Positions 31,119 through 42,100 of a DNA stretch of 64,000 nucleotides are shown here, piece after piece. Both the position numbers and the translations under genes were made by a program. Within the stretch, counting starts at the first letter, position 1, and every line of letters begins with the position of its first letter. The notes under the pieces were generated by a model, which was not told the DNA's origin, did no database searches, and saw only the letters and a program-made list of their open reading frames with translations. The stretch spans positions 8,730,001 to 8,794,000 of the forward strand of contig OY855912.1 of the NCBI GenBank assembly GCA_963693305.1, in the 5' to 3' direction. The stretch comes from Meandrina meandrites. Lineage: Eukaryota > Cnidaria > Anthozoa > Scleractinia > Meandrinidae.

Positions 31119-34100
31119 TCAAAGCTTGCTAACAGCCTTTAATGTTGCCATGGAAACAGGGTTTGTCATCCAACTGCCGCCGTCAACAATCAGTGTGTTG
31201 GCTGTGATCAAAGCTGAAGCACCACTGGCAAGAAAGAGGGTAGCATCTGCCACATCTCGACGAGTCCCTATCCTTTGTAAAGGGACATTCTCTACATAGT
31301 TTGGTGGAATGCGTTTGCCACCTGTGAAGAAAATTATTTTCTTTAGAGACTTCAACTGCAAGGTGCATGCAAATGAAGTTGTGATTTAACAGCACCGTAA
31401 ATAATCTGTGTAAAAGGCTATGAACATGTCCAAGGTGATATATAAACCCCTCAAAATACTTCAAATTAACTAGAACTGGAATATAACAGTCTGAAACATA
31501 ACTGCATAATGAAACCTTAACCCCCCCCCCCCCCCTCCCTTATATTTGTGTGAAGTGCCTCGCATGGGTACCTGCATTGAAGTTTTTTTCTTTATATTAA
31601 TTTTACATTCTATTGCATTTCTGAATGTTACATTCCTTACTGTTACGCTTCCCAACAAAGCTTGAAATAGTAAATAATTTGTTAGAGCATGCTTCACTTT
31701 CCCAGTTCACAGGACTGTTACTACGCGCTGGGGGCCTGGGAATTTCCCTGGCTACTATGAGTGTGAGCCCTGGCTACTTTGAAACAAAACCAGAAACAAA
31801 ACCACTGGAAAGTGAAAATAAATCACTTTGTCCCCCAGCTACATTTTTTACTTTCCCCGCCTACTTGAAAAATTAGTTGAGTTCTAACAAAAATTTAGGA
31901 ACTGCCAAATATACCCAATTTCATACACCCCAAAATTCTTTACCCTTTACGCACACTTCCAGTTTTAATTAGTCATATGATGCATATACTGTAAGAGACA
32001 AGGTCCATACAAAGTGACTGAAAGCCAAAGATTTTCCTGTTCAAGATGTTCTGTTCATTTCCTGCAACCAAAGCCCATAATATTAATTTAAGGATCATAA
32101 TATAACAGTGATTGAACAATCACTGTCATGTCATGATCCTTAAATTTATAATTACCTGTAGTTAGGGAAATGAACAAAACATTGCGAACTGAATGCCTGG
32201 TTATGTGCACAGGCCAGGTATTTATTTGTACTTACTTAGCTTATGTGCACAGGCCAAATGTTTTGGCACCAACTTATTGAGTTAATTGTGCTCAATCAGT
32301 TGGTACTAACTTAAATTTACAGCTTAATTAAGTGCACATGCGAGAATTTTTGGCGCTAATGTAAATTAACAAGTTATGCATGCAGGCCAGAACTTTTGTG
32401 TACTAATTTAATTAATTAATTCGCAGCTTGTATATATGCACAGGCCAGAATTTTTTATATTGACTAACCTAGTCTACGAAAACCCTCTGTGTCTTTTATG
32501 GCTCCAGGTGAAACACAATTAACACGAATACCATCTGGACCCCATTCAACGGCTAAATGTCTCATCATACCCTCTGCAAAAAACAGTTAAAAATGGGGAA
32601 CAATGCGCCTATGGTTGTTAGATTGTAAACACATATTGCATTGAAAAGTATGACATCAAAACTGTTAAGATAAAGTTCTTTGTAAACTTGTGGATATAAC
32701 ACTTTTAGTTTGGTACACATTCTTATTCAAACCCTTTCACCACACATTGGGCATACATCTTTGACTTGCAGTGCTTCTCTATGTAGCAGATACCAGTTGA
32801 GGCATGCCTCCCTAATCTCTTTTTTTCACCCTCTGTTGCCATCTGCTTCAGACTGGCCTATTGTTTGTACTAAACACTAATGACATTTTTGGACTTGACA
32901 ATGTTGTCATGAGGATGGCAAAATGTTGCTCATTACTGATTTTGCAAGAACAATATTATTTATTTAAACCAAAAATGTTTTTTACATACCAATTGCAGCT
33001 TTGGCGCTCCCAGCATGACACTAAAAAGATATTAAATCAAGACACTGCAGCTTGACAGGATATTTAATATGTATTTTCACACATATTTTGATCAATTTGG
33101 TCAATTTTAGGCTTCCTTTTGCTTTAATTTTCCAACCTTGTGACAAGAATTATTATTATTTATTTTACATAAATTGTAAAGGTGACTTTTGATGGTGCAC
33201 AACAAAGCCCCTTAACTTACAGTGCAACTACTTGAACCGGGGCATCCTGAACAAAATTACCCAATCACAGTGTTAATTGAAAACAAAGGAAAGGGACATT
33301 ATTTTTTCAGCAATGGACAAATGAATTGTTATTATTATTATTGGTCAGTTGCTAAAAAATGTCCCCATCCTTTGTTTTCAATTAACACTGTGATTGGTTA
33401 ATTTTGTTTAGCGTGCCCCAGTTCGAGTAGTCACACTGTAAAGACATTGTAAAGGTTGTTTCTTTTAACAAAGCCTGTGAAAGTTTTAGTTACACATTAG
33501 ATCCCCACCTGGTGACCACCTCATTGAAAGGACCACCACAGCCACTTGTTTTGGCTTGAAGAAAATGAAGGAATTGAATCATTTTTGTCCTAAAAAACGT
33601 TGCGACCCCTCTTTTATTAGTGACCTATAATGGTGTTTAGATTAATGAATTTCTACTAGCTGTAAGTAACAGTTTCTATTGGAAGGTTGACTCTCTCCCT
33701 CCCCCACCCCACAGCTTTTAATGGGCAGGCACTTCATGGCAAGTCAACATGGCTGCCAATATATAGTCGCCCAATTAAAAAAAAATGCTTACCCTAAGCG
33801 AGCAGCAGTCGTTAAATGTTAACCACAAGCAACTGCAGGGAAACTAAATTCTGGGCAACTTTGTGGCATCTTAACATGAATTATATACCTTTTACTGACC
33901 TGCAAAGGACGTCCATTGTAATGAAGAGTGGCTGTGACGTTAATGATGTTACCACCACCATTATTCTACAAATACAAGTAACAATGATTTAATACATCAA
34001 AAGATGAGATGGCTGGTGAGATGAAATAACAAGTGCCAAATAGTAAAATGTTTTTTATTCATTTTCAAATAGTTATAGTATACTTCAAGGGATGTCCATG

Positions 34101-37100
34101 ATACAGAAGAAACAATGCAATGGGAAGATGTACAACCTCGGTCACATTTCTTCACTTTTCCACATTAGGATTCTAGAGTGATAACATTTAATTCTCACTT
34201 TCCATACATAATGAGAATGCCTCTTTTTTAGAATGATTTTCAGCACATATTAATTTGAGGTAATATTTAACAATTATTCACCAAAGTGGAGGTGAATATT
34301 ACTGAGCCACAAAGCGGCAAAGTAAATATCCACTACTTTTACAGACAATACCATACAAGTTAAATAACTGGCGGACCAAAACATTACTTTTGGTACCCAA
34401 AGAGATGCACGAAGCCATTTCGTTTCTCTTCCGCTGCTTGGAGGTGAATAGTACTTTGCTAATCACCTCTGATTTATCCTAATCAGCATGCACAGAAAGC
34501 ACTATTCACTTGTGTGGTATGTACTAATAAAAAACTTATAAAATTTCACAAGTTACAAAAAAATGCATGTACTATTACCATCACTGAACTAAAACAGAAG
34601 AAATCTCACCTTGAAGCATTTGTTGTAGACAGCTTTGCTTACGTTAAAAGTTCCAAAAGCATCTATATCAAAAACTATAAGCGAAATCTAATAGTTGATT
34701 GTTATCAGTGTTACTGGACAATTCTAATATGGAATCTTTAGTAATGGCTACCTCGACAGCCAGGATTTCTTATCTTAAATCCTTTGCTGATATGTTTTAA
34801 TTACTGTTAGTAACTGAAACTTCCCTACAACCACCATGTCTCTACAACGGCCACGATTTTTCATCCCAGTCCTGTGCTGATCCATACCATTTACCCCGGG
34901 GGGAATCCCATATGGAAGGGAGGTGGATGCTCGTCAGAAATTTTGAATTTACCCCTTAAAAGAGACCAATCTGGGTGTGGCCAAAGCTTAATATGCAGAC
35001 CCCTAAAACAGACTTTGTTTATGTGAATCAAGTAAATATAATGAATCAAAACTCTTTCTTTTTTGCTATTTTTTCATGTGCAACTCTAAACGAGACCTTG
35101 ACGGCTAAAAATAATGACATTTTGCCCAGATCATCCTAAGCCAGACCAAAATTCAAAATTTACACCCCTAAGTGAAACAACAAGCATCCCAGTCCCTTTC
35201 ATATGGGAGTCCCCCTCCCAGGCCATTTACTTTTATAAAACGCTACCTTGACAGCTGCAACCTCAGCCTCTCCTCAATGGCCAGTTAATTCTGCCCAAGT
35301 TTGGCCATAATTACTAAGATGTCCATTACAACTGTAATATTGTCAGCAAACAGCAGCTGTCAGTATTAAATACCAATAATTTACTTAATAATTACCTGTC
35401 TTTATTCCCTTATAAGACAGCTGGCTTGCAGGACAAAGAAAATTTCCTGCTGCTCCTAAGGCAAGACAAAAACATTACATTGAATTCTTTTTAAGGTGGC
35501 ACCTTTTAAGGGGTTTAGATGTTCCCGTATTCGGTATTCTATTGCAGCTACACCAATAACGTTGAGGTTAAACTTTCAGTACAACTTTGTAAAGGTTTTA
35601 CCAATGAACAAATTGCAGTTGCTATGACGTCAAAATTTGTTGCCATGGCAATGTTATATGAGGTCAAAGATACCTTATTTTTTAACGTTTGAGGCTAACA
35701 ATTTAAAAACTAGATGGTGGAAGTTTTTGTTTTTCATATGTTTGCCTACTTGGCAAAACAAACAATCTCACAATGTTTCAAAAAATTCTGTAGGTAGGGT
35801 TCAGAGCTACCTCAAATTAGTGATAAAATGATGTAGCTTCAAAATATCCTACCTACAGATTTTTTTAAAAATTTGCGAAAATTTTTCTTTTGTCAGTTGG
35901 ATAAAAATATATCAAAAACAAGAACTTTCACCGAGTAATTTTTGAGTTATTAGCCTTTCATATGACATTGCCATGGCAACGATTTTTGACATCACAATGA
36001 CGTCAATTTGTTCATTGGTAAAACTTGTACAAGTTTGTACTAAAGGATTTTCTTAAAAATTATTGTTATAGCTGTGATAGAACACCTAAAACGGGCATGT
36101 CTAATTCTGACTAAACTGTTGTGAGCCACCTTAAGCACTAACATTCAGCATTGACAAGGCAGTTGGGGGGAGAGGGGGAGGATATAACATACTGTAAAAT
36201 GTTGGTTATAAGCCCTGGGCTTATACAACTTCATAAGGGGTTTTGATGATCAGGGGTTTATAACAAGCAGAGCTTATATCTGAAGGGGCTTATAGTATGC
36301 AGTGGCAACATTCAATCTTTATAACAATTATAACTTTCCCATTTCAACCTTGCATCTCGATGTATTGGTACTCCAGATTCCATATTCCCTGAATTCCTCA
36401 GGTCCCCACCTTAAATATCCTTTATTCTCATGGATAATTCATTTAAAGAACTTACCATTAACCAAGATATCAATTCTTGAAAAATGTTTCAGTGCCATGT
36501 CTACAGCAGCCTCAACTTCGTTCACCTGATGAATAACAAATCGAAGCAAATTTGTAAATGCAACTGTCTAACTGGATTTACATGTACTGGTTAACTGCTA
36601 CTGATTTTCTACTTTTCAAACATACTGAAAATGGCTTAATGGTGACTTTTAAGGACTTAGATCTGTGCCATTTTGTTGTGTTTTTTGGGCACTGATGTTT
36701 CAAAAATGTTTTAAAATTATCACATGTAACAACAAAATAATAACATAATAATAATATTTATTAACAAATTGTGTTATAAGTTTGCATCTGTGGAAACTAC
36801 AAACTAAGGAAATTCACCACTGTTTGCTGATCGAATAAGAATTTAGAATGCCAGTTTTTGTGGAAGCTGGAGAAAACCGGAGGACGCGGAAAAAACTCTC
36901 AGAGCAAGGATGAGAACCAACAACAAACTCAACCTAGCCTGATGTAGACTAGCCTAGTCTACATCATTTGTAGCTGGCTTACATCAATTCAACATAAGGA
37001 TTTTTCACTGTACCTTTCTTACATCCATCTTTATAGGAAAACATTTCTGTCCTGTCAAATCTTCTAGTTTCTTGGCTGCCTGAAATGACGAACAAGATGA

Positions 37101-39074
37101 TGATGGCAAATAAAATATACTTATTATACTCAGGGCTACTCACCGTCCGCTGTTAAGTGATTTTCACCTGAGTGTTGAATGTAACTCCTGTATGCTTTCG
37201 TTCTGCATTAATAATTATCATAAGTGGTCCTCAACAGATCAGAAAAGAAAAACTAAAACCAAACGCAAATGACTCATGTGCACTTAAGTATTTTCATATT
37301 TTGCACCAGCTACATGTACTTGATTTGTACAGTTTTGATTGGTTCACTGGATTGTCTGTGCTCTTTGTGATTGGCCAGAGAAATTACATTCATTTTGGTT
37401 TTGCGTCAATCAACAGAAAATCTCTCCATTCTAGCAGCAGTTGAGATTAGGGTACCTTTTGAAGCCTTTCAAATTTTCGACCCACTATCACAGTTGAACA
37501 TTGGTGTCTAACAAAAATAAGAAGAACAGGAATTACAAAACAATCTTTAAAAACAGTAACCAGACTTACTGAAGTGTCAAATATTTACTAAGTTCATCTA
37601 AATTCTGTTCAATGAACTTTTTTTTGTAGAATGGTCAGTAAATATACTTAATGTTACATTTGCCGTGTAAGAGAATACCTTCAAATGTATACCGTAAAAT
37701 TCCGGTTGTAAGCCCCCCCACTTATAAGCTCCCCCAGTTATAGGCCCATCTACCTGGAAACAATAAAACACATCTGGTTATAAGCCCCCCGGATATAAGC
37801 CCCCCTCTCCTGGATGACAGTACTGAACAGGGCTAAATGTTGCTTTATTACGACTTTTTAACTTAAAAACGTATTTCAATCAACACTGCCGTGGCTCGTC
37901 TTGAAACGTTTTTTTTTTGTTCCAGTTATAAGCTCCCCCAGATATAAGCCCCTCCGCTTATAAGCCCACCCAAAACCCCTTACGAAGTTGTATAAGCCCA
38001 CTGGGCTTATAACCGGAATTTTACGGTATATAAAGGAGCATTATCTCATGGCACCTCCCACAACACAAATACTATATGTTTGCATACCCTCCATGCTGGT
38101 AACAGTAGTGTAGCAGCTCTAGTAATCTTGTCATTCTACTGGTCCTCAAGTGTAGCAGTTGCTATTGTTTTAGGGGTTTGGAACATTGTTCCTGTTGTTT
38201 GTTCTACTGTTCTCTTGAGGGGCAGTGAACCATTTATGTGAGACCTTGCAAGAGCTACTATGTACCCGACCTTCCCGGAGGGGGAGGGGAGGAGGAGGGG
38301 GAGGGGAGGAGGAGGGGTATGGGGGTGCTGCTGGGGGTGTGAAACCCTGACCCTGTTTAGGACAACACCCCTCTTTTTAGGGCAAAAAACAGCTTTGACA
38401 ATCATTTATGCTTTATTGCAATTGCAGTTATAATTTATGGCTCACTGTCACTTCTTTCCCAGTGCATGATGTTCGACGCATTGAAATGCGGACACCAATC
38501 ACAGCAAATAAAATTATGCTTTGCGAAAACAATCTCAAAATTTTATATTAACCCACTAAAAATATCACAATTTGGATTGGTAAATAGACACCCCACTAAT
38601 AGACACTAGACACTTCAATATAAAGATGCCAATTTTGTAACTTCCAGGAGTGATGGATCAGGAGGTGTTCATGGGGGCGGGGAGGGGCCGGGCGGGGGGT
38701 AGGGGTCCAACCAGAGGTCTTTCTTCTAGACCCTGCAGTGCAGGCTCCAGTGTCCAGTATGCAGTGTGCAGGACCTGAAGTTTTGCTTCGCAGCCCAAAG
38801 TTTCTTTCTTCTTGGAGCCGGAGCCTTACTGACAATGCCATGGGGTCACTGAGCTATATATTTTGGTGCCATGCATGAAGCGCTGTCACTTTTAGGCCAA
38901 TCCCTGGACATATCGTTAGCTTACACACCTCATCAAAACTTCAGTAATGGTAAAACCAATACCCGATCCACCTCCAGTGATGAACGCTACCTTCCCGGAA
39001 AGAAGATTTGGACGAAAAAAATAATCATAATGATCTAAACAGGCAATGTCAGCTTCGAGCACTTCGTCCGCCAT
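31119..39074 (-). CDS. DECR2: Peroxisomal 2,4-dienoyl-CoA reductase (ten exons, complete)
   Basis: Exons in coding order: 38929-39074, 37456-37507, 37014-37079, 36456-36525, 35396-35455, 34610-34674, 33900-33965, 32990-33020, 32469-32573, 31119-31321. All have GT-AG borders and consistent phase; they total 864 bp and encode 287 residues, close to human DECR2 (292). It is a short-chain dehydrogenase: TGGGSGIG (residues 33-40) binds NADPH, NGAAGNF (111-117) follows strand 4, and HAGSAK (177-182) keeps the lysine but lacks the classical tyrosine, as DECR2 does. The C-terminus SKL is a peroxisomal targeting signal (PTS1). It reduces 2,4-dienoyl-CoA to trans-3-enoyl-CoA with NADPH, letting unsaturated fatty acids enter peroxisomal beta-oxidation. 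It is head to head with SNX8, 69 bp between start codons. Confidence 0.93.
32190..32460. repeat. Degenerate minisatellite in DECR2 intron 9
   Basis: Four to five imperfect units of about 60 bp recur, each containing 'atgcacaggccagaa' or a variant (for example 'gtgcacaggccaaatg' and 'gtgcacatgcgagaattttt') followed by an AT-rich 'actaacttaaatt' segment. An imperfect hairpin ('aatttaaggatcat' against 'atgatccttaaatt') lies just left, at 32084-32148. Confidence 0.6.
33220..33437. mobile_element. 218-bp MITE in DECR2 intron 7
   Basis: Ends CAGTGCAACTACTTGAAC and the mirrored GTTCGAGTAGTCACACTG are imperfect inverted repeats. They include a perfect 28-bp internal pair around 'cacagtgttaattgaaaaca' (33263-33290 against 33367-33394). 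TA lies outside both ends. A short ATT tract is in the loop. CAGTG ends with TA flanks suggest a Tc1/mariner-pogo origin. Confidence 0.7.
35495..36130. mobile_element. 636-bp TTAA-flanked MITE in DECR2 intron 4
   Basis: GGTGGCACC at the left and GTGAGCCACC at the right are inverted, with TTAA outside both (35491-35494, 36131-36134). The interior is mirrored over long stretches: 'ccaatgaacaaattg' and 'ttgccatggcaatgt' near 35600-35650 pair with 'caatttgttcattgg' and 'cattgccatggcaac' near 35965-36020. This makes it a large imperfect foldback. Between DECR2 exons 35396-35455 and 36456-36525. Confidence 0.75.
37688..38030. mobile_element. TA-flanked MITE with 'ttataagcccc' subrepeats, copy 1
   Basis: Ends TACCGTAAAATTCCGG and CCGGAATTTTACGGTA are perfect inverted repeats. 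The interior is built of repeated 'cttataagcccccc' phrases. Copy 2 lies inverted at 41196-41547, and a partial third copy is at about 36196-36300. It lies in DECR2 intron 1. Confidence 0.8.
38673..38705 (+). other. G-quadruplex-prone G-run cluster
   Basis: Six or more runs of three to six G within 33 bp on the plus strand, in DECR2 intron 1 about 240 bp from its exon 1. A polypurine stretch lies at 38277-38320. Similar G-run clusters occur at 41420-41444 (inside a MITE) and 48690-48721 (SNX8 intron 9). Folding is predicted from motif only. Confidence 0.5.
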
Positions 39075-39143
39075 CTTGAAATAGGAAAGACCACGTGACT
39101 CAAGGGGGAGGCGCGCATTGCATGTTCGATACTCGAGATAGAT
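39075..39143. promoter_or_regulatory. 69-bp bidirectional promoter between DECR2 and SNX8
   Basis: Only 69 bp separate the DECR2 ATG (minus strand) and the SNX8 ATG (plus strand). The interval contains ACCACGTGAC (39090-39099; E-box core CACGTG at 39092-39097) and a GC-rich block 'gggggaggcgcgc', with no obvious TATA box. Both genes' 5' UTRs and core promoters must be shared or overlap coding exons. An E-box of the form CACGTGAC is compatible with MITF/TFEB-type or USF control, which is inference. Confidence 0.75.
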
Positions 39144-42100
39144 ATGGCGGCTGCACTGAGTTTTGGTAAGTTGTGATTTGTTACCTTCATTTTATACTGT
39201 TCCACGTGGATTTTATTGAAAATTTGCAGTTTGCAATGCGAGCCTTGCTGTACAAATGTTTGCATAAAATGTGCCTGGGTGAATCTGCAGGTTCAGTTCC
39301 GGCGTTTTACCGCGAGGTGTATCAGATAGTATGTCCGAATCAAGAAGAGAAGATTGAACGTGACATGTTTGTAAAGATCTTGATGAAATCGAGCCTTCCC
39401 AAACAATCGCTCAGTCAGGTTGGTTTCAAGACGTTTGGTAGTGTGTTTGTCTCCGTAAGAATGGAATGAGTAACAATGGGAAACCGATCAAAGATTATAT
39501 TATGTTTCACGTCCACATTAAACCTCGGCAAAGAACTGTCCATTTACATTTACACTTATTCTAATTACAAATATACACAATATGGGCAATGTACAAACGT
39601 CGCACCTTTCAGTATCTGTAATCCGAAACCATTTTGAACTGCTTCGATTTTCTGGTCAGTGATCATTATAAATAGGGAAGAAGGGATTTCCACTTTGTTT
39701 GTTTATCATATCGATTCAGTGATTTCCTGTGGTCGCACCTCACAACTCATTCGATTATTTAACTCAACACGAGGCCAGACAAATTTGTTAGTAATCAGTC
39801 GTTAAACTTAATTATGGACTTCACCATAATATTAAAAATTTGTTGTTGTATTGTCAGCGAGTTTGATGTACAGCTGAAGTGTAAACTTGGTGAATGTAAC
39901 ATAACATTGTAACATTGTAACTTATTATCATCTTAATTAAGCTAGTACAGTACAGCTGATGAGACTGTAAACCAGTTCTTGTAAATATATATGTATATAA
40001 AGGTTATAACATCATCTTGTTCATTCAATTACAATGTCAATGTTATTCTTCTTTTACACTCAGCTGGCCAGCTCTCATAAAAAAAGTAGTCATCTAACTA
40101 AAAACAAAACTTGGCTGGCTGAGCAATTCCATTTCCCGAGTCAACTCCGAGCCCGAGTCACATCCGAGTCCGAGTCAGACCGAGTCACTGGGCAGCAATA
40201 TACCTTTCAAACTACAGACCATGAGGTTTTGTCTTTCGCAAGTCGTTCACAAGATGGCGAGTAGAAAGTGCAGACGTTCGAGTTGGATTTTTGGCCTGGA
40301 TTTCCCAGTTTGGTTTCGGTTTGATCTATTCCAGTTCGCTTGTGGTTAATTCCACTCCTGTTTGCTTGCGGTAAGCTCCATTCCGGTTTGCTTGCAGTTA
40401 GTTCAACTCCGGTTCGCTTGCGGTTAGTTCCACTCCTGTTTGCTTGTGGTTAGCTTTCATTTGTTGGTTAGGGAAACACTATGGACTATCATACACATAT
40501 TTATCCTAACAGCAAACTTTATATTTTCGTAATGAACAAACCGATGACCAGTGACTCAGCCACTTGACTCGGACTTGGATTTGACTTGGACTTGGAGTTG
40601 ACTCGGTCAACCGGTGAACTCTTGGCTGGCTTATAGAAATTAAAATTCCAAACACTTTTTTTTCGGCCTATGGCTTCATCCAATTTTGGCCATCTCTGAA
40701 TTTTGTTCATCCAAATATTTCCAATTGGACAGCATGTAGTGCCATTACATATATAAATATTTTGTAATAAAAAGTGTAATTAAGTATCACTATTATTGTT
40801 CCTGAATAAATATTGTAATCAAATTCTTCAATCCCTGGCATGCTGATTGCCAACAATCTGAAAGCAGAATGTTTCAAAATTAATTCTGAGTGAATATTTT
40901 CTTTGTGACAGATTTGGGAAGCTGTAGATCCCAGACAAGATGGATATGTCACTAGAGATGGTCTGTACAAAGCATTAGCATTAACTGCTCTTGCCCAGCA
41001 AGGGAAAAGCATATCGGAGAAAGCGCTGGAGCAGTATGTTGATTCAGGTAAATCAGGGTAAGATTTGTTTCCACCCGAAAAATATTCACGCAGTTGCTGC
41101 AAGGTCAATTCTTCATCGTTATCAAATATGTCAGTTTTGGTAGAATAACGAACCCAACAATGTAAAAAATACTGGGCTTAACACTGGATCAACGCTATAC
41201 TGTAACATTCCCATTGTAAGCCCTGGGCTTATACATATTCATAAGGGGTTTGGGGGCTTATATTTGGGGGAAGGGGGTTATAAGCGGAAAAAAAGTTTTG
41301 AAAACAAGCCACAGCAATGTTGATCGAAATATGTTTTTGAGTTATAGTTATTAAAGTTATAATCAAGCAACATATAGCCCTGTTCAGTTCTGTCATCCAG
41401 CAGAGAAGGACTTATATCCGGGGGGGGGGGGGGGGGGAGGGGGGCTCATAACCAGATGTATGTTTTTGTTTCTGGGTAGATGGGCCTATAACTGAGGGAG
41501 GGGGGCTTATAAGGGAAGGGCTCATAACTGGAATATTTTAGGGTATACTAACATATTGGTCATATGACCAATGTGGTATCTATATGTTGGACTCATTACC
41601 AACATTGTTCTTACATTTTTGGACTGCTAGATGTATTACGTGTAACCCAGTTGCTGACTGTTGGCAAACTAACTATCTGATTGGCTCTACAGACGCCTAC
41701 TATCAGTCTCTAGAAGGCACTCAGAGAATGCATGCATATGGTGTTTGGTGTATAATGGTTTTAAGTGGTATTATGAATCGCTAATTAAAAGTAGTTTTAA
41801 TGATTCAGCCATTGTGTGTCACTGGGTAGAATGCTTGCTCTCAGTTTAAACTTTCTATAAGTTTGATGGTTGACTCAAGACTTTGCCCATCACCAACTAC
41901 CAGCAAGTAAAATCCTCTGGTTCACAGTATATTTGTGGTTTAAATTTGTCATTGTTCTGAAATGTTTGAAAGCAGTTTGATTTTTATTCTGAAATCTCAA
42001 ACAATGGAGGGGGGAAATATTATAAAATGTCAATTCAAAATTTGTATTTATTTAACATGTGTGCAGATTTACCAAAGCCTTCATTAGGAGACCTGTCAGA

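Noticed and set aside
31183..31464. 93-codon minus-strand ORF overlapping the last DECR2 exon
   Set aside because: It is an off-frame shadow; the DECR2 frame explains the conserved residues and SKL end.
38136..38405. 89-codon Pro-rich ORF in DECR2 intron 1
   Set aside because: It is translation of a polypurine/polypyrimidine tract.
39230..39290. Earlier acceptor for SNX8 exon 2 at 39229
   Set aside because: Entering there gives a stop after about 12 codons in the frame set by exon 1; the acceptor at 39290 keeps the frame and matches the SNX8 start [11 protein letters not shown].
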